Positions 17,535-27,485 of a stretch of DNA of 64,000 bases are shown piece after piece (the stretch's first letter is position 1; each line of letters starts with the position of its first letter). Position numbers and translations under genes: made by a program. The notes under the pieces were generated by a model. The model was not told the origin of the DNA. It made no database searches and saw only the letters and a program-made list of their open reading frames with translations. This stretch comes from Mesorhizobium huakuii (lineage in GTDB: Bacteria; Pseudomonadota; Alphaproteobacteria; Rhizobiales; Rhizobiaceae), in assembly GCF_014189455.1 (NCBI RefSeq), contig NZ_CP050296.1, forward strand, positions 5,390,001 to 5,454,000, given 5' to 3'.

Positions 17535-18146
17535 GTGAGTATCGAATTTCTGTTGACGTCGCTGATCGTCGTGGCCTCGCCCGGCACCGGCGTTCTCTAC
17601 ACGCTGAGCGCCGGACTTTCGCGCGGTGCGCGGGCTTCTATCATTGCCGCCTTCGGCTGCACGCTCGGCATCATCCCGCATATGGCAGCCGCCATCACCG
17701 GTCTTGCGGCGCTGTTGCACACCAGCGCCGTCGCCTTCGAGACGCTGAAATATCTCGGCGTCGCCTATCTGCTTTACATGGCCTGGAACACGCTGAAGGA
17801 GAAAGGTGGCCTCAGCGTCGAGGACAATGTCGCGCCGCGCTCGGCCGGCAAGGTGATCGCCACCGGCATCCTCGTCAACGTACTCAATCCGAAACTGTCG
17901 ATCTTCTTCTTCGCCTTCCTGCCGCAATTCGTCAGCACCACCGAGCCCAATGCACTGTCGAAGATGCTGGAACTCAGCTCCGTCTTCATGCTTTTGACCT
18001 TCGTGGTTTTCGTCGGCTACGGCATTTTCGCCGCTTCGATCCGCAGCCATGTCGCCTCGCGGCCGATGCTGCTGACCTGGATGCGCAGGACGTTTGCGGG
18101 CGCCTTCGTCATGCTCGGCGCCAAGCTGGCATTGGCTGATCGGTAG
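17535..18146 (+). CDS. LysE/RhtB family exporter
   Basis: A 203-residue inner-membrane protein of the LysE/RhtB family, which exports amino acids or homoserine-lactone-like compounds. It has the N-terminal VVASPGTGVLYTLSAGLSRG motif (the usual PGP is PGT here), about six membrane segments, GVAYLLYMAW and NVLNPKLSIFFFAFLPQFV. GTG at 17535 follows GGAGGAA closely and gives the conserved N-terminus. The substrate is unknown. A convergent NTF2-like gene follows. Confidence 0.87.
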   Translation: MSIEFLLTSLIVVASPGTGVLYTLSAGLSRGARASIIAAFGCTLGIIPHMAAAITGLAALLHTSAVAFETLKYLGVAYLLYMAWNTLKEKGGLSVEDNVAPRSAGKVIATGILVNVLNPKLSIFFFAFLPQFVSTTEPNALSKMLELSSVFMLLTFVVFVGYGIFAASIRSHVASRPMLLTWMRRTFAGAFVMLGAKLALADR

Positions 18147-18160
18147 CGACGATCGGCCGA

Positions 18161-18541
18161 CTATCCCTTCACATAGCCCATCGCCTCGACGATGCGGCCG
18201 TCCTGGACGCGCATCAGATTGACGCCGCGGACGGAGGTGTGGTCGGCCATCCAGTAGCGCCAGCGTATCGTCGCCCGGTCGCCGGCGACAAAGGTCTCCT
18301 CGAGGTCGAAGCGCGTGCCCGGCTGGGTGGCGATCGCCGACCACAATTCGATGCAAGCCGCCTTGCCGGCGCGGCGCGCGCCGTCCGGCGCCGGCGTGGT
18401 GTTCTCGATCACGCAGTCTTCAGCAACCAGATCGGCAAGCGCCGACGGGTCGTGGTGCTGGAAGACGTCGTTGAAGCGTCGCATTATCTGTGCCGTCTCG
18501 CCGGAGCGCGCGACAGCGGTGCTGTCGATGATCAGTTCCAT
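18161..18541 (-). CDS. SnoaL/NTF2-like protein
   Basis: A 126-residue NTF2-fold protein: [34 protein letters not shown], then a [30 protein letters not shown] core and a C-terminal [21 protein letters not shown]. The HHDP and DCVIE motifs are typical of the nuclear-transport-factor-2/ketosteroid-isomerase superfamily. It may bind or isomerise a small molecule, but no catalytic set could be confirmed. It is the last gene of a run of three on this strand with OsmC and a quinone oxidoreductase. Confidence 0.82.
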   Translation of the reverse strand: MELIIDSTAVARSGETAQIMRRFNDVFQHHDPSALADLVAEDCVIENTTPAPDGARRAGKAACIELWSAIATQPGTRFDLEETFVAGDRATIRWRYWMADHTSVRGVNLMRVQDGRIVEAMGYVKG

Positions 18542-18575
18542 GGGACTTGCTCCTTCCGTTTCAGTCGTCGAGGTG

Positions 18576-19004
18576 TCAGGTCAGCGCTGCCTTGAGCGTG
18601 ATGCTGGCGACGCCGGCCAGCGCCCGCGAGACCAGGCAGGCCGCCTTGGCCTTTTGCGCCAGCCGCTCGAAATCCTCGGCGGCAATGCCTGCGACGCTGG
18701 CTTCCGTGTCCAGTTCGATGCGGGTGATTGTCGGCCCGGCTGCGGTCGCGCCGAGATGCGCCTTCGCGATGGTGCGGATGCTGTCGGGCGTGTGGCCTTC
18801 GCTGCCGAGGATGGCGCTCAGCGCCATCGAGAAGCAGCCGGCATGGGCAGCCGCGATGAGTTCTTCCGGGTTGGTGCCGGGACCGTTCTCGAAGCGGGAC
18901 GGGAACGAGTAGGCGCCTTCGAAGACACCGCTGCCCAGCCTGAGCCGGCCGGACCCTTCCTTGAGTGTGCCGCGCCAGTCGGCCGATGCATCGCGAACAG
19001 TCAT
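18576..19004 (-). CDS. OsmC family peroxide-resistance protein
   Basis: A 142-residue OsmC/Ohr-fold protein that reduces organic peroxides. The two redox Cys positions are visible in [11 protein letters not shown] (about residue 56) and [10 protein letters not shown] (about 121); Arg and Glu of the family active site are likely in [14 protein letters not shown]. It lies between the NTF2-like and quinone-oxidoreductase genes, all on the minus strand and closely spaced, so the three may be co-transcribed as a detoxification set under the divergent TetR gene at 20137. Confidence 0.88.
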   Translation of the reverse strand: MTVRDASADWRGTLKEGSGRLRLGSGVFEGAYSFPSRFENGPGTNPEELIAAAHAGCFSMALSAILGSEGHTPDSIRTIAKAHLGATAAGPTITRIELDTEASVAGIAAEDFERLAQKAKAACLVSRALAGVASITLKAALT

Positions 19005-19037
19005 TGCTTGCTCTCCTCTGGTTGATGGAATGCGGGA

Positions 19038-20038
19038 TCACGCGCCGTCGATGACGACCTTGCCGAAGACATCGCCCTGCATGAAATGCCGATAGGCCTC
19101 GCGCGCTTCGGCGAACGGAAAGATCTTGTCGAGGATCGGCTTCAGCTGGTGCTTGCCGACTGCGGCCAGCATCGCCTCCAGCCCACTGCGGTTGCCGACG
19201 AACACGCGGCCAATGGTGGCGAGGCTGCGCTGATATATAGCACCCGGGATCTCGATCGAATTGCCCTTGGCATCCTGAACGGTCAGCACAACGATGCGGC
19301 CATAAAGGGAGCTTGCGATCAGCGATTGCGCGAAGGTCGTCGGACCGCCTGTCTCCACCACCAGATCGATGCCGCCGGTCGCCTCTCGCAGCTTCATGCC
19401 CCATTCCGGCGTCTCGGTGGCCGCGATGACGATATCGGCGCCAAGTGCGCGCAGCCGGTCAGTCTTTTCGGCGCGCGAGGTGACGGCGGCGACACGGCAG
19501 CCAAGCATCTTGGCGAACTGCAGCGCGAACAGCGCCACGCCGCCTGAGCCGATGGTCAAAACCCATTGTCCGGGCTGCGGAATCTCCGCTCCTGTCAATG
19601 CGCTCCAGGCAGTCAGCCCGGCGCAGGTGAAGGTCGCGGCTTCCTGCCAGGAGAGATGCTCAGGCAACCGTACCGCCCATTGCTCGTCGAGCAGCGCAGC
19701 ATGCCGTCCAGCGTGCAGCCCAGCTGGTCGATGATTTCGGGATGAAGCCGGCCGTCGATCCAGCGCGCGAAATAGCTGCCGGTGACACGGTCGCCGACCG
19801 CAAAGCGCGTGACACCGTCGCCGATCGCCACCACTTCCCCGGCGCCGTCGCTCAATGGAACAATGCCCGCGCGGGGTGGCAGCGGGTATGTGCCCTTGAG
19901 GATCATCGCGTCGCGGCGGTTAAGCGACACGGCGTGCACCCGCACCAGGATTTGATGCGCGCCGGGCTCGGGGATTGCCTCTTCGCGCGTTGCCAGCTTC
20001 TCGATCCCGCCAAAACCCTCAAGTCGGTAGCGCTGCAT
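19038..20038 (-). pseudogene. Zinc-free alcohol dehydrogenase/quinone oxidoreductase, frame broken
   Basis: MDR-superfamily NAD(P)H oxidoreductase split in two frames. The N-half (20038 to about 19700) reads ILVRVHAVSLNRRDAMILKG and SDGAGEVVAIGDGV. The C-half (about 19697 to 19038) reads LPEHLSWQEAATF, the nucleotide loop IGSGGVALFALQFAK and GKVVIDGA. At 19690-19700 the link CTLDGML to LLDEQW is lost; comparison with the usual spacing suggests about ten bases are missing, so this break is more than a simple run error. The start at 20038 follows GGAGG. It is divergent from a TetR gene, with operators between. Confidence 0.75.
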
Positions 20039-20053
20039 TGTTGCCTCCAACGT

Positions 20054-20092
20054 ATGTAGACCGATCTACATATTATGTAGACCGGTTGTCAT
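20054..20092. promoter_or_regulatory. Twin TetR-type operators
   Basis: ATGTAGACCGATCTACAT (20054-20071) is an inverted repeat with seven-base arms. A second, imperfect copy, ATGTAGACCGGTTGTCAT, lies at 20075-20092, start-to-start 21 bases away. They sit between the oxidoreductase and tetR genes and probably bind the TetR protein as two dimers. Confidence 0.75.
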
Positions 20093-20136
20093 ATTCGGAG
20101 CAAGGCCTATAATGCGTGTTCCTGACAGAGGCTGAC

Positions 20137-20745
20137 ATGGCGACAGACACACGCACCCGCATGATCGAAGCGACGGCGCTGCTTTTGCGGCGGCGCGGCT
20201 ATCACGGCACATCACTGAACGACATTTTGAGCGCCAGCGGCGCGCCGCGCGGCTCGCTCTACTTCCATTTTCCAGGCGGCAAGGACCAGCTGGTCATCGA
20301 GGTGACACGCGACAGCGTGGCCGGCGTGACGGAACGTCTTGGCGCGGCGCTGGCGGCGGAACACGATCCGGCGGTCGCCGTGCATCACATTTACCAGTCG
20401 GTGGGCCGCATGCTGGAGGAGAACGAGTTCTCCCTCGGCTGCCCGATCGCGCCGGTAGTGCTCGACGCGCCGAACGACGTGCCGGACCTGGTCGAGATCT
20501 GCCGCGCGGCGTTCGAGCAGTGGATAGGCCTGCTGCGCGAGGCCTTCATGCGGGCAGGGGTGCCCGAACGCCGTGCCCACGCTCTGGCGCTGCTGGTGGA
20601 ATCGTCGCTGGAAGGGCTGATGGTGATCGCCCGCGCCACCCGCGACCGCGCCCCGCTACAGGCGGTGGCCGATGAGGTCGCGGCGCTGATCGAAGCCGCG
20701 GTGCTTGCCGGCGAGGTGCGGCGACGCGCAGACGCCGCTGTCTGA
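20137..20745 (+). CDS. TetR family transcriptional regulator
   Basis: A 202-residue TetR repressor. The HTH is at about 22-45 (YHGTSLNDILSASGAPRGSLYFHFPGGKDQL). The ligand domain contains FSLGCPIAPVVLDAPND, typical of the LmrA/YxaF-like subgroup that often controls oxidoreductase or efflux genes. The start at 20137 is preceded by a weak site; ATG at 20116 is an alternative. It probably represses the divergent oxidoreductase-OsmC-NTF2 genes and itself through the paired operators at 20054-20092. Confidence 0.87.
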   Translation: MATDTRTRMIEATALLLRRRGYHGTSLNDILSASGAPRGSLYFHFPGGKDQLVIEVTRDSVAGVTERLGAALAAEHDPAVAVHHIYQSVGRMLEENEFSLGCPIAPVVLDAPNDVPDLVEICRAAFEQWIGLLREAFMRAGVPERRAHALALLVESSLEGLMVIARATRDRAPLQAVADEVAALIEAAVLAGEVRRRADAAV

Positions 20746-21101
20746 AGTCAGGCCCCCTGGTTCGGAAAGCATGCGCTGGCGCTGAGGTTCGGGCCATTCG
20801 CCAGCGACGATCAGGACGGGCATCACCAGTGCCGAGATAATCAGCACGTTACCGTCGCGGTTCCGCAAAAATCGCCGGATAAATTGCATCGATCGGTACC
20901 CGATACGCCACACGCTGGAGCAACCTCGCCTTGCTCCAGCCCTTTAGTAATCGCGAATGTGTTAGAAAATATTGTCCGACAAATCGCGCGGCGTCGCCAG
21001 GATGCAGCCGAAGTTGCTGATTTTGCTATGAAATTTCTCAAGAAAGAGGCGGCTGCACGATCTAGCGCCGCAGAACCCGATGGTCGCCATTGCCTTCTGT
21101 C
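20746..21101 (-). other. Non-coding remnant region with a Tad-protein fragment
   Basis: These 356 bases lack an intact gene. On the minus strand 20806-20889 encodes IRRFLRNRDGNVLIISALV then MPVLIVAG, the typical N-terminus of a TadE/TadG-type pilus-assembly protein, cut off where the tetR gene ends. The rest (20890-21101) is comparatively A+T-rich with no clear frame. It looks like a scar left by deletion of an envelope-protein gene. Confidence 0.5.
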
Positions 21102-21987
21102 TCACACCTTCATCGCATCGATGACAGCGCGCAGCCCGGCCGACATGTTCCGCCGGCTCGGATAATAGAGGTAGAGCCAATCTTCAGGGGGACACCATTC
21201 GTCCAGGCAGCGGATCAGCTTGCCGTCAAGGATATCGCCTTCGGCTCGGTTCTCCCCAGACATAGGCCAGCGCTACACCTGATAGCGCGACCCGCACCAT
21301 CAGCTCATGGTCGTCGAGTGCGATCGGACCACTCGGATGAAAGGCGATGGTCTCACCCTTCAACTCGAATTCCCAGGGGTAGTGCGTGCCGTTTGGGTAC
21401 ATGTTCTGCACGCAGACATGATCGCCGAGATGGCGCGGCGTAAGCGGGATCTTTCGGTTGCGGAAATAGTCTGGCGAGCCGATCACCGCGAAGCGCAGTC
21501 GCGGCTTGACCTTCACGGCGATCATCCCTTCCCGAAGACTCTCGCCCAGCCGGATGCCTGCGTCGAAGCCCTCTTCGACAATGTCGACCAGCCTGTCGGT
21601 CGCCGCGATCTCGATCTCGAGATTGGGATTGTTTGTGATGAGTGGTCCGATGATGCCACCGAGCACGAAAGGTGCGATCGAGTTCGGCACGTTGATGCGC
21701 ACTTTGCCGAACGGCGTGTCGCGGAACTGATTGAGGGCATCGAGTGCCGCGCCGATATCGCCGAAGGCCGGTGCCAGCCGCGCTTGCAGCATCGCCCCCG
21801 CATCGGTCAGCGACACGCTGCGCGTGGTGCGATTGAGCAGTCGGATGCCGACGCGCTCCTCGAGATTGCTGACTGAATGGCTGATCGCCGAAGCCGTGAC
21901 GCCGCGCTCCTCCGCCGCCCGACGAAAACTGCGGTGGCGGGCCACTGCATCGAAGGCGGCAAGTTCAGAGAGGTCGGTCGTTCGCAT
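21102..21987 (-). pseudogene. LysR family regulator, single-base frameshift
   Basis: LysR-type regulator (about 294 residues if repaired). The N-terminal wHTH is intact (ELAAFDAVARHRSFRRAAEERGVTASAISHSVSNLEERVG). The co-inducer domain is good to VALAYVWGE. One extra base in the C-run at 21254-21257 throws the frame; the shifted frame continues WENRAEGDILDGKLIRCL and ends WLYLYYPSRRNMSAGLRAVIDAMKV, exactly as in close LysR proteins. This strongly suggests a run-length error or a very recent mutation. It is divergent from the VOC gene at 22113, its likely target. Confidence 0.8.
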
Positions 21988-22112
21988 TGATGATTTTCAC
22001 TCAGGAGTATCGATAGAATTGTCACTCTAATGCGCGCAATTGAATTGCGCCATCTTCTCCTCATCGCCGCAGGCAACCACTCCGCGGCTCACGATCAAAA
22101 GGAGAGACTGAG

Positions 22113-22571
22113 ATGACTGACTTCCCGATGCCCGCCAAAAACACCGCTTCGGTCTTTGCCAACATGCGCGGTCATCACGTGGCGCTGCGCGTCCCCAACT
22201 ACGAGATCGCCAAGAGCTGGTATGTCGACAAGCTCGATTTCCGTGTCGTTCGCGAATGGTCATTCGCCGACGAGCAGCTCGCCTATCTGGCGCCGGCCAA
22301 TGACGATCATTTCATGATCGAATTGCTGGGCGGCGGTGATCCGCTGCCGATCGATGCGCCGGCCTACAAGGATCTCGCCGACAGCCTGCGCTATTCCGGC
22401 TATCATCATTTCTGCATCAACGTGGCCGACATCGAAGCGACGGTCGCCGAACTCCGCAAGCGCGGCGTCACCATCGTCACCGAGCCGTTCAAGCTCGACG
22501 ACATCAGCCGCAAGCTGGCTTTCTTCGCCGACCCGTTCGGCAATCTGATCGAACTCGCCGAGGTCGTTTGA
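22113..22571 (+). CDS. VOC (glyoxalase-fold) family protein
   Basis: A 152-residue vicinal-oxygen-chelate protein. The two beta-alpha-beta halves show GHHVALRVPNYEIAKSWYVDKLDFRVV and YHHFCINVADIEATVAELRKRG, then FFADPFGNLIELAEVV. Candidate metal ligands are His in the GHHVA segment, Glu in FMIELLGG, His in YHHFC and the terminal Glu. It could be a lyase, isomerase or dioxygenase; no specific substrate is evident. The RBS is AAGGAGAG. Divergent from the LysR gene, which probably regulates it. Confidence 0.85.
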   Translation: MTDFPMPAKNTASVFANMRGHHVALRVPNYEIAKSWYVDKLDFRVVREWSFADEQLAYLAPANDDHFMIELLGGGDPLPIDAPAYKDLADSLRYSGYHHFCINVADIEATVAELRKRGVTIVTEPFKLDDISRKLAFFADPFGNLIELAEVV

Positions 22572-22595
22572 GGGCGACATGCCCACCAGAAACAA

Positions 22596-22621
22596 AAAGG
22601 GCGGCATCGCTGCCGCCCTTT
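22596..22621. terminator. Terminator of groEL, shared with the VOC gene
   Basis: AAAGGGCGGCA (22596-22606), loop of four, TGCCGCCCTTT (22611-22621): a perfect 11-base stem. Read on the minus strand it is followed by a T-run, giving a strong groEL terminator; on the plus strand it can also end the VOC transcript. Confidence 0.85.
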
Positions 22622-22647
22622 CGTATGCAAAAGCCGGGTAGGCTGGA

Positions 22648-24342
<1,695 letters not shown>

Positions 24343-24365
24343 TCAGTTGACGGTGAGGCCGATGA

Positions 24366-24662
24366 TCAGCCGATGATGCCCATAATGTCGGATTCCTTCA
24401 TGATCAGAAGGTCTTCGCCATTGAGCTTGACTTCGGTGCCCGACCACTTGCCGAACAGGATGCGGTCGCCAGCCTTGACGTCCAGGGGGACCAGCTTGCC
24501 GCTTTCGTCGCGGGCGCCGGAGCCGACGGCGATGATCTCGCCTTCCTGAGGCTTTTCCTTCGCCGTATCCGGGATGATGATCCCGCCGGCGGTCTTGGAT
24601 TCGGATTCGACCCGGCGAACGACCACGCGGTCATGAAGCGGGCGGAACTTCGACTTTGCCAT
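24366..24662 (-). CDS. groS: Co-chaperonin GroES (Hsp10)
   Basis: A 98-residue GroES that caps the GroEL chamber. It reads [28 protein letters not shown] (the mobile loop is in this region), then [31 protein letters not shown] and [12 protein letters not shown] at 24662 is closely preceded by GAGGAAG; the longer frame from 24764 runs through CIRCE and is rejected. It is co-transcribed with groEL, 62 bases away. Confidence 0.98.
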   Translation of the reverse strand: MAKSKFRPLHDRVVVRRVESESKTAGGIIIPDTAKEKPQEGEIIAVGSGARDESGKLVPLDVKAGDRILFGKWSGTEVKLNGEDLLIMKESDIMGIIG

Positions 24663-24753
24663 TTTTTCTTCCTCGAATGAGAACGGTGAGAAACAGTTCC
24701 TCCGTCCGGTGAAACCGGACAACCTACAACGCCCGGCGGCGCCGGAGCTGTGG

Positions 24754-24780
24754 TTAGCACTCACCGAGGGCGAGTGCTAA
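24754..24780 (-). promoter_or_regulatory. CIRCE element (HrcA operator)
   Basis: TTAGCACTC (24754-24762), nine-base spacer, GAGTGCTAA (24772-24780): a perfect CIRCE. It lies in the groES leader between promoter and start codon, where HrcA represses transcription in the absence of heat stress. Confidence 0.97.
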
Positions 24781-24789
24781 CGTGGCGCT

Positions 24790-24819
24790 GAAATAGGCCG
24801 CCGACCTGCGAGAGTCAAG
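24790..24819 (-). promoter_or_regulatory. Heat-shock (RpoH-type) promoter of groES-groEL
   Basis: Read on the minus strand, CTTGACT is followed by a 17-base spacer counted from TTGACT, then TATTTC preceded by CC. This fits the alphaproteobacterial RpoH pattern (CTTG, about 17 bases, CCTATNT) as well as a housekeeping promoter. It ends just upstream of CIRCE. Confidence 0.75.
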
Positions 24820-24976
24820 GCGCGCGGGAAGGGGTGATCGCGGGAAATTTTTCTCGTGCAGCCGTGCGATCGCGCAAAATAAGGGTTGCCGCTCGAACGC
24901 AGCCCGAATGCTGCCCTGTCAATCGGAAGTCAATGTCGCAGAGGCAGGCCGATCTCACGAGTTTCAAGTTCAAGCA

Positions 24977-25765
24977 TTAGGCGATCCAAGCACCAGCAGG
25001 GGGCACCGTTCCGCCAGGGGGATAAGAGCCGCTCGGTACGACGCGTACATCGCGGAACCAGGTGCTCGCCTCGTCGATCAGCATGGCCAGCGTTGCGAAG
25101 CTGTAGCTTATGTCTGAGCCGGCATAAACGTCGACCGTGTTGATCGACGTCATGCTCCATCCTGTCCGTGCGGCAAGGCCTTCGCGGTCGGGGAACAGGC
25201 TGTCGAATGTGTCGCGGATCGTCCGCACCTTGATTGTGAAATCGCCGTCGTCCGTCGTGCAGGCCATCGCGATGCGCCATTTGAGCGCGTGAAAATTCTC
25301 GACGCCGCCGGCCAGGACCGAAGCTTCGATGCTGTGCAGGTCATCCGCCGTTTCCGGCCGTGCAAAAACGCGGATCGCCGCATGCCTGCCGGGCTTCAGC
25401 ACCCTTGCGATTTCGCTGAACAGCAAATTGCGTGCGGCCTTGGAATCGACCGCCGAGAGGCATCCGTCGCCGATGATCGCGTCGAAACTTGCCCGCTCCA
25501 GGGGGAGGCTGAGCCAGTTTCCCGCCATCGCCCTGCGCGAAGCGTTGTCGCCGGCCCAAACCCCGGAAATCATGGTTGCCGATTGATCGATCGCCAGCAT
25601 CGATCTGCCCAGGACTGCCAGTTCGGGCGTCACACCGAGCAGAAGGACATCGGCATTTCCGAGATCAAGTTCGCGATCGAATATGCCGACGGTTTTCGCG
25701 GTCGGCCGCAGCGGAGCGTCCAGAAGCTTCCAGTGCCGATGATAGTTATCCCAATGATTTGTCAT
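24977..25765 (-). CDS. Class I SAM-dependent methyltransferase
   Basis: A 262-residue Rossmann-fold methyltransferase. Motif I is partly altered (ADVLLLGVTPELAVLG, near 38-53), followed by AIDQSATMI (acidic loop), NWLSLPLERASFDAIIGDGCLSAVD and FSEIARVLKPGRHAAIRVFA. The C-terminal half is specific and unrecognised (YSFATLAMLIDEAS.. FRDVRVVPSGSYPPGG). Divergent from an ATP-grasp gene whose start lies about 85 bases away; the two may act together on a small metabolite. Substrate unknown. Confidence 0.8.
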   Translation of the reverse strand: MTNHWDNYHRHWKLLDAPLRPTAKTVGIFDRELDLGNADVLLLGVTPELAVLGRSMLAIDQSATMISGVWAGDNASRRAMAGNWLSLPLERASFDAIIGDGCLSAVDSKAARNLLFSEIARVLKPGRHAAIRVFARPETADDLHSIEASVLAGGVENFHALKWRIAMACTTDDGDFTIKVRTIRDTFDSLFPDREGLAARTGWSMTSINTVDVYAGSDISYSFATLAMLIDEASTWFRDVRVVPSGSYPPGGTVPPAGAWIA

Positions 25766-25851
25766 TCAAACCCGTTGCAGACCAGGAAAGTCTGGCATCG
25801 ATCGATCAGAGCCGCTTAATAGAAGCGGGCATTGAAGCCAAGGGGAAAGCC

Positions 25852-26703
25852 GTGTCGCGCATAGTCGTCATAACGCATGAGCATGACCGGTTCCTGGGCA
25901 AGCGCAACCTTCTGTTGCGCAGGGGCAGCCCCTATCTGCTTTTCGATGTTCTGGAGGACCTGAAAAGGCGTGGCCATTCGGTCCGGATTCAACAGGGTCC
26001 GGCAAAGACACAAGATGCCGATATCGCGGTTCTGCATGTCGATGCGACAGTGACGCCTGCTGACCATGTCGACTATGCCAGGCGTTTTCCGATCTGCCTC
26101 AATATCGGGGCGTCCGACATCTCCAAACGACGGATCAGCGGGGCTCTGCTATCGGAAGGCGACGCCTGGCAAGGCCCGGTCATCGTCAAAAGCAACCTCA
26201 ACAATCTGGGCATTCCGGAGACACTCCTCAACCGGCGATCGAAGCGCGCCGGCAGACCGCCGCCTTTTCCGCATCTGCCTACCCTGCGGCCCTATCAGGT
26301 CTATGGATCTCTTGGCGAGGTTCCGGATGGCGTCTTCGAGAATGGTGATCTGGTCGTCGAAAAATTCATTCCGGAAAGAGAACCCGACGGTTTTGCCGCG
26401 CGTTTCTGGGTGTTTTGCGGAGAGCGCGAGCGTTGCACTCGCTACGTCTCGCCAAACAGCCTGGTCAAGGCATCGGAAACGATCCGGCGTGAGCCCGTCC
26501 CGGTTCCCGACGAAATGCGCCAGCGGCGGCGTGAACTCGGCTTCGACTATGGGAAATTCGATTTCGTCATGCATGAGGGCAGGGCCATCCTGCTCGATGC
26601 CAACAAGACTCCCGGCCGTCCCCAGAACCTGGTGAAAATGTTCGCGGCCGGCGCTGCCGAGCTGGCCGACGGCTTCGAAGGTCTTATCCGCCGGGCGAGA
26701 TAG
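25852..26703 (+). CDS. ATP-grasp-like protein of unknown substrate
   Basis: A 283-residue protein with ATP-grasp character: WQGPVIVKSNLNNLG (lysine of the nucleotide-binding strand), GDLVVEKFIPEREPDGFAARFWVFCG and the C-terminal metal-binding strand GKFDFVMHEGRAILLDANKTPGRP. It lacks a standard Gly-rich loop I could identify, so it may be a divergent ligase. I choose GTG at 25852, after AAGGGGAAA, giving MSRIVVITHEHDRF; the longer frame is antisense to the methyltransferase gene. Likely carboxylate-amine or peptide-bond formation on a small molecule (inference from the family). Confidence 0.72.
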   Translation: MSRIVVITHEHDRFLGKRNLLLRRGSPYLLFDVLEDLKRRGHSVRIQQGPAKTQDADIAVLHVDATVTPADHVDYARRFPICLNIGASDISKRRISGALLSEGDAWQGPVIVKSNLNNLGIPETLLNRRSKRAGRPPPFPHLPTLRPYQVYGSLGEVPDGVFENGDLVVEKFIPEREPDGFAARFWVFCGERERCTRYVSPNSLVKASETIRREPVPVPDEMRQRRRELGFDYGKFDFVMHEGRAILLDANKTPGRPQNLVKMFAAGAAELADGFEGLIRRAR

Positions 26704-26734
26704 GTCACAACGGACCGACCGCCATCGTGCCGCT

Positions 26735-27361
26735 CTAAAGAAACAGCCGCAACTGGGTGTGGATGATCGACCGGTAATCCTCGATGGTCCGGCGGCTTTC
26801 CGCCTCGCCCTCCGCAAGCGCCAGGCGCACCACCCCACCGGCGAGCTGGAAGATCAACAGAACCATGCGTTCGAACTGCTCGTGCTTGCCCGGGTCGAGC
26901 AAGGCGATGACATGGTCGCAGAACATCTTGGCCTGATGCCGGGTTTCGGCGATGTCGAGATTCTTGAGCGCCTTGTCGGCCTGGATGGCGTTCTGCAGAT
27001 CCTGGATGGCCGGATCGCCTGCAACACGGCTGAGGTAGTCGTCAAGCAGCCGGTCGGCCGCAACGATGACGTCCTTGGCTTCGCGGACATCGGCGATGAT
27101 CGCAGTCAATCGCGCGCGGCTGACCTCCGAGAACCGCTCGTAGAGCATTGCCAGGATCGCCGATTTGTTGGGGAAGTAGTGGTAGACGGTGGCGATCGGC
27201 CCGCCTGCCAACATGCCAACCTCCTTCATGGTGACGGCATCGATGCCCTTCTCGCCGATCAGCCGCATGGTCGTCGACAGGATGGCGTCGATGCGCTCAC
27301 GGCTGCGCTCCTGCTTGGGCTTGCGCCTCGGTTCGGTCGCTGTTCGCCTTGCTTCCGTCAT
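26735..27361 (-). CDS. TetR family transcriptional regulator
   Basis: A 208-residue TetR regulator. A basic N-terminal arm (RRKPKQERSRERIDAILSTTMRLIGEKG) precedes the HTH (TMKEVGMLAGGPIATVYHYFPNKSAILAMLYERFSE, about 45-80). The C-terminal ligand domain is helical, with no named subfamily. The start at 27361 keeps the inverted repeat at 27434-27448 between it and the divergent MFS gene. It probably represses the MFS-lactone oxidase-PLP enzyme cluster. Confidence 0.85.
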   Translation of the reverse strand: MTEARRTATEPRRKPKQERSRERIDAILSTTMRLIGEKGIDAVTMKEVGMLAGGPIATVYHYFPNKSAILAMLYERFSEVSRARLTAIIADVREAKDVIVAADRLLDDYLSRVAGDPAIQDLQNAIQADKALKNLDIAETRHQAKMFCDHVIALLDPGKHEQFERMVLLIFQLAGGVVRLALAEGEAESRRTIEDYRSIIHTQLRLFL

Positions 27362-27433
27362 GCACCGGTCTTTCGCACGAACTGCCAAATTCTGGTTGAC
27401 AAAAAATATGATCAAGTATCAGTTTCTGAAATG

Positions 27434-27448
27434 CTGACAGAGTGTCAG
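27434..27448. promoter_or_regulatory. TetR-type operator
   Basis: CTGACA (27434-27439), GAG, TGTCAG (27443-27448): a perfect six-base inverted repeat in the gap between divergent tetR and MFS genes. Binding by the adjacent TetR protein is inferred. Confidence 0.65.
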
Positions 27449-27485
27449 TTTTTTTGCCGTGCGGCAAGGACGTTGGGAGGCGCCT

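Noticed and set aside
16998..18356. A 452-codon minus-strand frame
   Set aside because: It is antisense to the YkgJ-type and LysE genes, with the composition typical of shadow frames.
20841..21041. A 66-codon minus-strand frame
   Set aside because: No family features; it overlaps the Tad remnant in another frame and has no ribosome site.
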